DNA of 64,000 bases from Ochotona curzoniae. Its lineage: Eukaryota; Chordata; Mammalia; Lagomorpha; Ochotonidae. The notes under the pieces are model-generated. The model did not search any database. It was given only the letters and a program-made list of their open reading frames with translations, and was not told the origin of the DNA. Position numbers and translations under genes: made by a program. The stretch covers positions 4,712,001 through 4,776,000 of the forward strand of contig NW_024466459.1 in assembly GCF_017591425.1 (NCBI RefSeq), read 5' to 3'. Shown here one piece after another: positions 33,500 through 43,290 of this stretch; position 1 is the stretch's first letter, and every line of letters begins with the position of its first letter.

Positions 33500-33794
33500 A
33501 TACTCAGTTCCAAGTTTGGAGCTTTTAGCTGCCAGCCCTGGCCCATCATGTAGCTGCAGCACAGCCTTCCCTAACGTTGCAACTGGAGGAAAAATCACTT
33601 TCCTGTCTGTTTTGCAAGGTGTGCATTTCCATCTCGATTCCCTGAAAGCCCAGCTGCTGCATCGGTAAAGAGAAACTCCACTTGCATGAAGATTGCACGC
33701 CTGCAGCTTGCATCTTTGTTGCAAAACTAGCTACAGAAGAGAAGCAAGGCAAAGTCTTTTGTGCTCCCCTCCCCCATCAAAGGAAAGGGGGAAA
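33500..33794 (+). other. MAP2K6: MAP2K6 5' untranslated leader (approximate 5' end)
   Basis: The transcription start cannot be fixed from sequence; I place the leader between the CpG-rich core promoter and the start codon. The last 100 bp is unique, purine/pyrimidine-mixed DNA with no repeat, ending in a C-rich run (33,765-33,777) and an A/G-rich run (33,779-33,794) before the ATG. It contains a short uORF (33,686-33,730) and possibly an ATG-TAG start-stop pair at 33,548-33,553. The leader is notably rich in TTGCA words, a property that continues into intron 1. Confidence 0.6.
33686..33730 (+). other. upstream ORF in the MAP2K6 leader, 14 codons plus stop
   Basis: ATG at 33,686 in weak context (T at -3), reading M-K-I-A-R-L-Q-L-A-S-L-L-Q-N then TAG at 33,728-33,730. 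It ends 64 bases before the kinase start codon, so ribosomes could reinitiate. The peptide is leucine-rich and slightly basic; no family is recognised. Its role, if any, would be translational dampening of MAP2K6. Confidence 0.5.
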
Positions 33795-33810
33795 ATGTCT
33801 CAGTCGAAAG
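33795..33810 (+). CDS. MAP2K6: MAP2K6 (MKK6) coding part of exon 1, first 5 codons plus one base
   Basis: Seen: ATG in strong context (A at -3), codons for M-S-Q-S-K, then one G, followed at once by a consensus splice donor. An in-frame TGA at 33,687-33,689 lies upstream with no in-frame ATG in between, so this ATG is the natural start. Known: MAP2K6 begins MSQSKGKKRNPG and its first coding exon ends after the first base of the Gly-6 codon, which fits exactly. The product is a cytoplasmic/nuclear dual-specificity kinase of about 334 residues that phosphorylates the Thr-Gly-Tyr loop of p38 MAP kinases and is itself activated by MAP3Ks such as ASK1, TAK1 and MEKKs. Only the extreme N-terminus is here; kinase domain exons lie beyond the window. 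Inference: the gene runs on the + strand with a first intron longer than 30 kb. Five residues is short evidence, but start context, donor phase and CpG promoter agree. Confidence 0.86.
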
Positions 33811-33816
33811 GTAAGG
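33811..33816 (+). other. MAP2K6: splice donor of MAP2K6 intron 1
   Basis: GTAAGG directly after AAAG gives a near-optimal U1-complementary donor. It interrupts codon 6 after its first base. Intron 1 then runs to the end of the window. Confidence 0.85.
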
Positions 33817-33951
33817 GTGTATTTGCATTACTTGCAAAAATGCAAAGGGTTGTGCATGCATTTATGAATGCACGGATGCAATTTTCGCCTGGCGATTGCA
33901 TTTTTAAGTTTGAGGTTTTCCACAGCTCAGTTGCATTTCCTGTTTAGTATG

Positions 33952-33956
<5 letters not shown>

Positions 33957-33983
<27 letters not shown>
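33957..33983 (+). repeat. poly(T) tract, 27 T, followed by GCAG
   Basis: A pure T run in intron 1, 150 bp after the splice donor, ending GCAG at 33,984-33,987. It resembles a polypyrimidine tract and 3' splice site, but no credible exon follows. Confidence 0.8.
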
Positions 33984-34719
33984 GCAGACACAGAGAGTTC
34001 CTGTAAGGCAGGGCTTGCAGTTCAGCTGTGCATTGACGTTGTTTGCATTCTTCTGCTGGGATTACTGAGCTCTTTCTGCCTTTTGCACAGTCAGGAAAGA
34101 TAGAGCACGTTGGTAGCGTCTCAATGTGCAATGCTTTATGTAATTTGTAACATTCTTTAGTATGCACGCATATTATAAGTAATTTCGTGTGCAACAGGAA
34201 TACGAACTTTTCAAAAGTCTGTAGATGAAGATGAGAGGTAAAAGTTGAGCTGAACTCCTGGGAAATAAATGTAATCTTATATTCCTTGGGGGAAATGCAT
34301 GTCAGTATTTAGCTAAATTTCTATTGATATCGCTTTGAGCAGGAGGCAACTTCTGATTTCTAAAGGAAGCAAGGTGAAGTGTGAATAACACTGTATTACA
34401 ATGAAGCAGATCAGAAGTCCTGCTCTCCGGAGATTCTGTGCTTCACACCGATTGCTCTTGGCGCATTGTATTTAGACACAGCAGCGAGACCTAAATAATG
34501 TTTTGTGTCTGTCCACTTGGTACATGCCTTGCACGTCGAGGAGGAAATATCTAGGGGAGGAAAGCTACTTCTTAGCACAACAGTAACGTGACGTGATTGC
34601 ACTGTTTCATTGACAAGCATAACGAGATCCTTCAAGCGTATATTTGAGCATATTTAATCACTTATAATAGGTCAGAAGACCAGAGTTATGGTCGCTTTCT
34701 TTACGCTAATTTCTTTTGC

Positions 34720-34746
34720 ATATATATATATATATTTTTTTTTTTC
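34720..34746. repeat. (TA)n followed by poly(T)
   Basis: About eight TA units then 11 T. Confidence 0.9.
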
Positions 34747-37374
34747 AAACTTGTATTTTGCAGGGTTAATGTCATCCAGGGGTAGGAAATTAAAAAACAT
34801 TTTTTTTTTCCTGACAGGACATCAGAGCCTATGCTGTAAGGTGTCTATAAGGCTCCTAAGACACTTGTTTAAGAACAATTCCTTCTTTACATATTAAAAG
34901 CAAATGCCAAATGAGAATGTATGGAATGGGAAGAGTTAGGTACTAATGAGTTGGGCCACCTGGGGCTCTATTTGAGTAAGATTTGGTGAAATTAAAGTGT
35001 CTAAATAAGCTTTTCCACGCTTTTTTTTTTGGACGTTGTGGCATTGCTTTTTAATTCTTCCGGAAGGAGGTCTTATATCCCAACAGTCCCTGAAGGACAG
35101 GATAGTTTCTTGGGAGTTCAAAGTGGGACTCTGCTTTGACTGAAGGGGAAAATGAAATCTGGAGTGAAGAGGGACAAAAAACTTCCAAAAATTGGTGTTA
35201 TGGAAAACCTAAAGTCTTTTAACTGTACAGAGAGCTGATATTTCAGACAAGGCAGTCTGGGGTCTAATGGAAGCAAGGGGTGGCATCTAGTTTGTGTCTG
35301 GTGGATAGCTTGTGACTCTCAGTTCAGTTCCATACATGTGTCAGTATTATGTCTTGTGTCTGCATTAGCCTTTGTAAAGTTCCCTCCTGCATTTTCTTAT
35401 ATGTTCACTTGTAAATTTATACGTTTGTGAATGTATGTATGCCTCATGTGCGCAGGCACGTGTACAGAATTTAGGGGCACATAAACTATTCGAGATGAAA
35501 TCCTCTCCTGCAGGGAATTTATTAGTATCTGATTGCTGAAAGGGAACCTGTGAGCAAATTTTTATAGTGCAAGATAATAGGGCAGATATGGAAGAGCAAC
35601 AGCACTGTCAAAATTCAGGAGAGGAAGTGATTCTAACAATTGGAGAATCAGAAAGATTTTCAGAAAGAGATGTTGCTTAGCATGATCTTATCTTTAGATC
35701 TGGGCATCTGAACTAAACCTGATTCCTTTTTTGCATGTTTCGGGGCTTATCCTACCAAGTAGCTCCCAAGGAGTAAAGTACATTTTTGAGTTTGACGTTC
35801 CAGAAGATACACAAGAATGACCCTCTTCCCTTTTGCTGTGACCATATTGGATGAAGTGCTGGTGGACCTCAAATCAAGTCCCATTTACCCAGATGCACTT
35901 CCTTAAGTGGAGCCCTTTTCCAGCATGCAGCTGATCTGATGATCAGATTTTTGTCCTAAAGGAAAATTTGGTAACAAAGAAGTGGCTAGCACTTCAGAAG
36001 CAACCAGGGTGTCTTGGCCTGGACTCTGTGTGGAATTGGCCTAATTCAGCCATGCTATCCTGAAACGGCCCAACACATTTTTTTTTTTTAATAGTACGAA
36101 AGTTCTTTTTTCATATAGCAGCCCAATAAAATTGTAGGAAAAGTGAAAGGTAGGTACAATTTAATAGTACTGAAAAATTTAACAACATGTTCAATTCAAG
36201 GACCTTTACGGATTTTCTGGATCACTATAATTTGGTTTTACAGACATCTAATTTAAGGCACAGAAGAGGCAAAGAATTACAGACTCCCTGGGACTTGGAA
36301 GGATTGGATAACTTCTTTCCAGTCTTACCAACAGTGAGATTCTGAGAAAGAATTTCTTAAAAAGAAATTTTATTTTCCACAGTTTTAACTCTAGGTGGTA
36401 TATGCTTTTCAACTTTGTTTATATTAGCCGTCTGGAGTTGAGCTGACATTTTTTCAAATATTAAAACAGTAGAATGCCTTTTGAGGAAATCTGAAATGTA
36501 AGTTAACAGGAAGGGCACCCAGAAAGTGCAGGAATTCCTGCACATTACAGGAAGACAAGCTACAGGAAAAATGTGTCATCTACACTAGCCAGGAGAGAGC
36601 AGCTATTGTTATCTGCCATAATGATCTTTGGAGGGAGGGAGGGAAGAGGGAGCAAAAAGGAGTAATATTTCCCAGTTTACCTGAAAATATGCAAAAAAGT
36701 CTGACATTGTGAGAATATTCTTCTCACTTCTCGTAGGCTCCTTTAAAAATGGGCTTATTTCAGTTTCATATAGTAATTAGTCAATCTGGTAAGAAATCCC
36801 TCTAACACATGATTCAGAAGCAAATAGCAGAGTGGTAGCACAGGGCTTAACTCTACTGAATCTTTTGCCTCTGGAATTGTTCCTACTCTGGGAAATGAAA
36901 TGTGTCAATTTCTTATTCTGTGTGAATTCTTCTGTGAGGTTGTAGCAGACGGAGTTGTCATGCTTGGCCTGTAATCTGAGCCAGAGTGTTTTATAACCCC
37001 GTACATCTCAGGAAGTAAAATCAGAATAGGTACCCTGGGTTGCCTCAACTTGTTTCCTATAAGCGTGGCAGTCGGTGTTGAAGGCAAGATATTAGCAGAA
37101 GGGGGCTTCAGAGGGTCTTTAGGTGGTACCGGTACTGCTGGAGCAAACTGACATTCTTATCCTTTTGTTTTTCATGGATTAATATGAACCATTCTCTGAT
37201 ATCTTAACAGTCTTAAAGATCTGCGAGAAATATTTTTAAAATAAAAAAAAAGGGTATAAATAATACTTGCTTGTTAGGAAAGCCTTTGAGAGCAAAGGGG
37301 AACAAGAACTTCTAATTACTGAAGTATATAGTTTGGCCTATATCTTCTGGTGAGCTTTTCTTCCATTTTATAAG

Positions 37375-37430
37375 TATATATATAACTCTATATATGTATA
37401 ACTATATATATGTGTGTAGTTATATATATA
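37375..37430. repeat. perfect 13-bp inverted repeat in TA-rich DNA
   Basis: TATATATATAACT (37,375-37,387) and AGTTATATATATA (37,418-37,430) are exact reverse complements around a 30-base TA-rich loop. Potential cruciform or a microsatellite by-product. Confidence 0.85.
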
Positions 37431-37689
37431 ATCCAAATGTATATTTGTTACTTTTCTCTTACTTACCAATATGCTGCAGACCATTTGTAAGTTGATGTAT
37501 TTTACAGTTACAATATCCAATTCCGTTATATTTATTTGAGCAGTATCTTACTGCTTTTCGATTTTCAGCAGTAGGAATCTTGCCATGGTGATATTCCTGT
37601 TTCACTCATTCTCGTGCCTATGATGACCTTGGCCTAGATTTCAGGTAGTGAAACTACAGATGATGGAAGTCCATTCTCTCCTATAGATT

Positions 37690-38240
37690 TTGACAATATT
37701 TTCAAAAATTATTATTACAAAATGAAATACACTCATTGAAAAATTCAAATCAGAGAAATTCAGAATGAGCATGTAAAGCTCAAATTACTGCTTAGTTTGT
37801 TTTGGTACTGTGCATTTGTCCCCCCACACGCACACAGTGGTGTAGATACAATACTTACCTTTGGATGTTCTACCATGGCTCTGAGACATCTTTCCACAGT
37901 GACATGGGCACCGCACGGTTACTTTACTCTTTTTCACAGTTAACATGTGTTCATCTGTAACAGCCTAACCACTTTTTTAATCTAGTCTCCCCTTCGATTT
38001 TTACATTGTTGCCAGTGACTTTTTACAGTAATAAATAACCCTGCAAGAAAGAATTCGAATGTATACTTTCGCACATTTGTCCCAATTATTTCTTTATAAT
38101 TATTCCTGGAAGTGGAAGTCCTGGGCCAAAGGGCAGGCCTGGTTGTGTTGCCAAATTGCCTCCAGAGAAGTAACACTGAATTTTATTCCTGCTAACAATA
38201 TTTGGAATTCCCATTTTCCAATTTCAATCACTAGAATAAA
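37690..38240 (+). mobile_element. L1M 3' region fragment
   Basis: 'tttttacattgttgccagtg' + 'actttttacagtaataaata', 'cctggaagtggaagtcctgg' + 'gccaaagggcaggcc' and 'tgttgccaaattgcctccag' follow the L1M 'aataatgctgcaa ... agaagtggaattgctgggtcaaaggg ... ttgccaaattgccctcca' order. The 5' limit is uncertain. Confidence 0.75.
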
Positions 38241-38929
38241 CATTGCCAAATAAACTACTCTCCAGAAAAGTCATGCTTATCTGCATCCTGGGTATATTAA
38301 TTAAAAAAAAAAAAACTTTGACAACCTGATAAAACAGTTTAAGTTTGCTGTGACTGCTGTTTATTAATGTCAAGTCTAATTTTTCACTCTTTTTTTTTGA
38401 CACTTCTGCTTTGGGTTCTTGAATTTCTTTTATGTTTTCATAAATACATATTTAAATTTTAATTTGGAATTTGAATTATAGTTAAAGTAAAAACAGATAA
38501 CGACAAGATTATACAAGATAAGTCAGGAAAGATTATATAGGAAAGCTAGATTCCATATTCCATCTAAATAATTTAATTCTTTGATGACATCTAATTTCTA
38601 CTTTAACCAAAATGTATTCTTATAAACACATTTTGTTTATGCTATATATAACTATTCAGAACCACATGAGAATGATTCGAAAATGCAATGCTTAGAGTAA
38701 AATCCAAATTTTGGAAATAGTTTAATTCTGGACTTTTCTGAATTTTTCTGTCACTCTCTTCAGGCAAAATCACTTATACATGAGTGAATAACTTGCATGG
38801 GGGTCCTGGTTGGATTATATGCATTGTATGACTGGATAGCTTACTTTTTGTTTATTTGCTTCCGGTGTAATACCTAATTGCAAAAGGCAATTGACTTAAT
38901 TTTTTAGATTTGTGTGAAGAATTAAGGCA
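38241..38929 (+). other. intronic DNA, nothing recognised
   Basis: AT-rich sequence that may include more diverged L1; an A run lies at 38,303-38,314. Confidence 0.4.
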
Positions 38930-39246
38930 GGGGCCAATGAGGTAGCTTAGCAGGCTGATCCGCTACCTGCAGTACCAGCATCCCGTAGGCGTATTGCTGT
39001 TCAATTCCTGGCTGCTCCGCTTCCCCATCCAGCCTCCTGCCTTTGGCTTTGGCAAGCAGCAGAGGATGGCTCCAGTTCATGGGTCCAGTACCCGAGCGGG
39101 AGACCTCGAGGAAGCCTCTGGTGTTGGATGGATGGGTTGGGCTCTGACCTGTTGTGTCCTTGTGGCGAGTGAACCAGCAGATGCAAGATCTCTGTCACTC
39201 CCCTCTATTTCTCTCCCTGACTTTCAAGTTAAATAAATAAATCTTA
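38930..39246 (+). mobile_element. older CSINE copy
   Basis: 'ggggccaatgaggtagctta' head, 'accagcatcccgtaggcgta', 'gctgctccgcttccccatcc' and 'tttcaagttaaataaataaa' tail. First lagomorph SINE downstream of exon 1. Confidence 0.9.
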
Positions 39247-39414
39247 CAATGAACAACTAACACTAATTTAATAAATACAACATTTAAGGCAGGGAAAAGT
39301 TGTGATGGCATCACACATTTTCTGGGTCAATCCAACAAAACATACTCTTTAACACAGCTGTAGTAAATTTGCCTCTTTGTGCCTCTTCATGGTAAGTCAT
39401 AGAACTGGGAGTTA

Positions 39415-39525
39415 GGAAAGGAGTTAGAAGTCCAGTGTCCTTGTTTTACGAGCGAGCTCACTGAGGCTTGGGAGTGAGTCGCCAGAAGGCGGTACAGCCA
39501 CAGGTAGTCTTCGCTCTCCTGTTTC
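39415..39525 (+). mobile_element. MIR fragment
   Basis: 'tccttgttttacgagcgagc' + 'tcactgaggcttgggagtga' resembles the MIR 'ccattttacagatgaggaaactgaggc' core. Confidence 0.5.
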
Positions 39526-39939
39526 TTTTCCAAGAGTTCTCACTAAGCCACACCAACCCCAGGAATCCTAGACCTAACATACTTTTTTTTTTTCTTAAGA
39601 ATCTTTTTATATTTCACATGTGTGTTTTGTTTGTTTTTGTGGGGAGCAGGCTAGAAGGGGCCTGATGCTACAATCAGCAGGGAGCAGGTTTTTTTTTTTC
39701 TTAAGAAATGGTGCTAGAGGAATCATGGCAGTAAGATTTCTTACCAGTTTTCTGCCAAAGAATATTTTGTTTTCCAAATACCCTCCTTTGCCTGCATGGT
39801 GCTGCTGCAAGTTTTAGCCACTGTGACTCTTCTGACCTTCTTTGAACCACCTTGTTTCAAAGCCCCTGCTTGGTAGCTAAATTTTTGCATGTAGGGGATT
39901 TTGAATAGTGCCTGGGGGGGAGGGAGTGCAATTAATAGG
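39526..39939 (+). other. intronic DNA, nothing recognised
   Basis: Two T runs each followed by 'cttaag' (39,584-39,599 and 39,690-39,705), a small direct repeat. Confidence 0.5.
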
Positions 39940-40115
39940 CACGTTTATTTTGTTGCAAAGCATTTTGAAGTTCATGCATAAGCGAAATGTTTGAAAAGTT
40001 TATGGCAAAGATATATTCTGAAAAACCACCCATGGATTTCATTTTTGTTTTGCTTTTGCACCCAAATAAAGCTGATCTTTCCAATTCCCTTTTCTAAGAG
40101 CTTTTCAAAGTAGGC
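39940..40115 (+). mobile_element. mariner-like MITE, most complete copy
   Basis: Left part 'gtttattttgttgcaaagca' + 'ttttgaagttcatgcataa' mirrors the right part 'ttttgcacccaaataaagct' + 'gatctttccaattcc', as expected for a palindromic mariner MITE. Ends with 'gagcttttcaaag'. Confidence 0.6.
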
Positions 40116-40362
40116 TCCTATATCTTTGAATTCTAGGTTTTATTATTTATTTAGTTATTTGCATCGTGCTTATAAATGGATGCTGGAAAATGACAGTGGA
40201 AATACTTCTATGGGTAGCGACGGCTTTCATTCTTTAACTTTTCTACGAGGTGTGAAGTAATGGAATTATAATGTAGTTTTCTTTCTGTGCTCTTGTTTTT
40301 TTTGCATTAGTATCCTCATTATGTGTTTGCGTAATTATTTTAAAATTTCAAGAGCAGCGTGA

Positions 40363-40680
40363 GGGTCTGGAGCAGAGTCTAGTGGCTCAGGTGCCTTGCA
40401 CGCACTAGGATCCCATATGGGCGAGGGTTTGTGTTCTGGCGGTTTCGGTTCTCACCGGACGCCGTGCTTCTGGCATGGGAAAGCAGTGGAGGACAACCCA
40501 GGACCCTGTACCTGCTGGGAGATTTGGAGGAAGCTCCTGGTTCCTGGCTTTGGGTTGGCTCTGCTCTGGCCATTGTGGCCACTAGGGTTGTGAATCTGTG
40601 ACTGGAAGATCTTCTCTGTCTCCCCTCTTCTATGTGTATCTGCCTTTCCAATAAAAATAAATAAATCTTTTTTTTAAAAA
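40363..40680 (+). mobile_element. CSINE with 13-bp target-site duplication
   Basis: Body from 'gggtctggagcagagtctag' to the A-tail. Flanks AAGAGCAGCGTGA (40,350-40,362) and AAGAGTAGCATGA (40,681-40,693) match at 11 of 13 positions; both differences are transitions, one at a CpG. Confidence 0.95.
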
Positions 40681-40693
40681 AAGAGTAGCATGA

Positions 40694-41419
40694 AAAACAG
40701 GTTCTTACGGGTAAAGAAGTAACATTTCTCCTACTTAGGCCCTTTCCGTGCTTTTTAAAGCTACATGTCCTTCAATAGGTTTCAAGTGTGCAGAATTAAG
40801 ATGCTGCGTGCAAAGAATCCAAGTAGGAGAGGGTTGACTCTGACGTCTGTGTCCTGCCCCGGTGCCCCAGGCTGGTTTGTAAGTCTTTGGAGCTGTTCAA
40901 GGCTGTCAGGGGCAATGAGAAAGCTGTAAGCAATCCTTCACCCTCATAAGATGTGCGAACTACACAAGGATGACCCCGGCAGGAAAGGATACTCCACTTC
41001 CTCCTGACCTGTGGCTGCTGCCCTTCCTCCTGGGTCTGCACAGAGCCTCTTCCTTTGCTGAGCTGGTCCATGCAGTAAGGTATCTCGTGCAGGTACCTTT
41101 CATATCGTAGAGGGTATTTCACACCAGAGAAGTGTGTCCTAAATGAGTGTAATCCAGTCAGCTCAAATCTGGCAGAAGCATTAGACAGGCGCTTGTGGGG
41201 GTTCCCCCATCAAGGAGTTTCCTGTCTAAGCTGCATATTTCTCCTTTACTCATTTCTTTGAGATCAGCCTTCTCCGTACAAGCTGTCAACCCCAGATCTT
41301 TTTCCTGGGCACAATTTCTCACCTCCGCTGCCATCACACCACCATCATCATGTCACCACACTGCCACTTTTCCAGCATTATGCTTTCAGATATTCCACGT
41401 GCCTTGTGGTGGTGGGGTG
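40694..41419 (+). other. intronic DNA, no gene recognised
   Basis: Relatively GC-balanced unique DNA with a 108-codon minus-strand frame (40,796-41,122) that matches no family I know. Confidence 0.45.
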
Positions 41420-41560
41420 GGTGAGCACATACTGTCATTATCCTTAATTTACAGATGATGGAAATAATTGTTGATCAATTGGCCCATGACTGGACAGCCA
41501 GCAAGTGGTAGATCCAGAAGCCAAACCCTGCCAATGTGGCCAAAGCGTGCCCAGCACGCC
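41420..41560 (+). mobile_element. MIR fragment
   Basis: 'gtcattatccttaatttaca' + 'gatgatggaaata', 'gactggacagccagcaagtg' + 'gtagatccagaagccaaacc' follow the MIR core and 3' order. Confidence 0.75.
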
Positions 41561-42399
41561 CTAGCTCAAGGCCAAGGTACAGTACTGTCTTTTCTAAGTT
41601 CAACTCACAAGCCAAAATGGTTTTCCCATTTTAAAATAACTGGAGATCAATTCAGTATCCACAAAAAAAAAAAAAAACCCACGTTAACAGACACAGCCAT
41701 GGTTATTCCCCTCTGTGCTTCCCATGACTGCTCTTTTGTTTTATGTGATAGAGTTGAGGGACAGTCACTGAATAGGTGGATCTTTCAAAAAGTTAACGGA
41801 AAAATGGAGTTAAATCAGGTTTTGGGGAGCTCAAAATAATTTGAAACCCGTGCAGCCTTCCATGTCCCATAAAAACCAAAGCTATTTGTTATCTGTTGTT
41901 TCTCAGAAAATGTTTGTGACCTTGTCCTTTGGGAGGTTACTCATTCATTGCGGGCAGGCTCCATGCCGGGGCTCTCAGGATACGTCTTCAACTTGAGTTA
42001 GAAGTTGTTAAACTGGATGACTACTGGCCTGCAACTCAGCGACCACTTTGGCCCAGTCCACAGGAAATGTCTGAGTGGTGTTTCTCTTACATAGGAGAAT
42101 TTCAGGTCATTGCTCATTTCCGCTAAATTGAGTTATCCGCCTCCTTTAAACCATCCGGGGGTCCTCCCCCTTGGCTCTGCACTTCCTGTTTGCTTCATTT
42201 TTCTTTGCTTCTGTCCCTTTCAATGAGAAACTCTCTTTTTTGGGGATGGGGGTGTCTCCTAATCTGCTGCTTCTTGATCTCATGTCACTTTTAGAACATA
42301 AATGAGCCACAGAAGAACTTAACGCGAGTGCTGTGTTACCTGGTTTGGTTGGCCATCATCATGACCCCCTTCAGAGGCGGCGCCATCATTGCTTCTTTT
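41561..42399 (+). other. intronic DNA, nothing recognised
   Basis: Unique sequence with an A run at 41,663-41,677 preceded by 'cagtatccac'; no coding signal. Confidence 0.45.
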
Positions 42400-42710
42400 A
42401 AACAAGCTTTCATTTGTTTATTCTCACAGTATTTGGAAGGTAGAGGTCAGGAAGCCAGAGAACTTGTCATCCATTGCTTCACTCCCTAGTGCCAGCAGCA
42501 CGGAGGCCAAGCAGAAGGCAGGACATGGGGACCTATCCTGGATCTCCCAAGTGGATGTCAGGGATCCACCATAACCTCTTAGAAGGCATGTTAGCAGGAA
42601 GCTGGAACTGGGACTGGAGGAGAGTCTGAAACTCAGGCAGCCCCATATGGGGCACAGGCACTGGAAGCTGTGTCAAACTGCTGAGCCACCTCCCACCTCC
42701 CACAATTTCT
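42400..42710 (-). mobile_element. older CSINE, reverse orientation
   Basis: 'gtcatccattgcttcactcc', 'cctatcctggatctcccaag' + 'tggatgtcagg', 'catgttagcaggaagctgga' and 'gtcaaactgctgagccacct'. Confidence 0.75.
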
Positions 42711-43124
42711 TCTGTGTGAAGACGGAAGTGTTTCTCCATGGATAGACTGCCTCTGTCTTATCCACAGATGTTCCAGTTTTCATCCCCTACAAATGGTAGA
42801 GATATTTTCTTGTATTAACCCTGCAGTCCCAGATGGAGAACTCTTTCTGAGAGTTTGAATATATTTTCGTGTGACGTCACCTAAGTTATGGGTGTTGTGT
42901 GGGCTTCTGAGGGAAGGTTGTGACACTGTGCTGAGTTTGCACGGAGGTGGGAGTCCTGTGAAGACAGCTGCTTTGGTGGGACAAACCCGGATCTGTTTAC
43001 CATGTCTAAGATGAGGTAAATTTAAGCCACCTACAAGGAAGTGCTAATTCTTTTGGGCCCAGATGGCATCGCCATTGGGTGTTCTGCTTGGTAACAGAGG
43101 TGAAGCATGCCTTTCACTCACTGG
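42711..43124 (+). other. intronic DNA, nothing recognised
   Basis: Unique sequence. No motif stands out. Confidence 0.4.
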
Positions 43125-43290
43125 GGCGCAGTGAGATGGTGGTGATTTTCTTGATGAGCAGATTCAGGCCAGAGAGTTAAAGAACTGGCTTCATGCATCA
43201 GGCAGATGGTGGCAGAGTGGAAACTTGAGTTGAGGTGGTCTGTCTGACTCCAGAAGTTGAGCTTCTGTCTATACTGCTAGAGCAATGAAG
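43125..43290 (+). mobile_element. MIR fragment
   Basis: 'gatgagcagattcaggccag' + 'agagttaaagaactggcttc' and 'atggtggcagagtggaaact' + 'tgagttgaggtggtctgtct' + 'gactccag' match the MIR 3' half. Confidence 0.75.

Larger units (their letters stand above)
33612..34193. repeat. TGCA-word cluster over exon 1 and the start of intron 1
   Basis: Manual count gives about 25 TGCA tetranucleotides in roughly 580 bp, against about two expected by chance; eight fall in 33,821-33,900. They occur in different contexts (TTGCAT, ATGCAA, GTGCATGCA, TTGCAAAA), so this is not a simple tandem repeat. It includes an exact POU octamer ATTTGCAT at 33,821-33,828 and an ATGCAAA at 33,840-33,846. Function unknown; see findings. 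Confidence 0.6.
34200..37689 (+). other. first part of intron 1, SINE-free
   Basis: About 3.5 kb with no lagomorph SINE and no clear old repeat. Contains T runs (34,796-34,810; 35,021-35,030), a (TA)n-T tract and the 37.37-kb inverted repeat. May include intronic regulatory elements; none can be named. Confidence 0.45.

Noticed and set aside
33123..33668. 181-codon open frame across the MAP2K6 promoter and leader
   Set aside because: It crosses promoter and 5' leader, is Cys/Arg/Pro-rich in the way CpG-rich DNA translates, and resembles no protein I know. Treated as chance.
40796..41122. 108-codon minus-strand frame in intron 1
   Set aside because: Unique DNA, but no family recognised, no flanking splice sites or A-tail of a processed pseudogene. 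A protein search returning a hit would change this.
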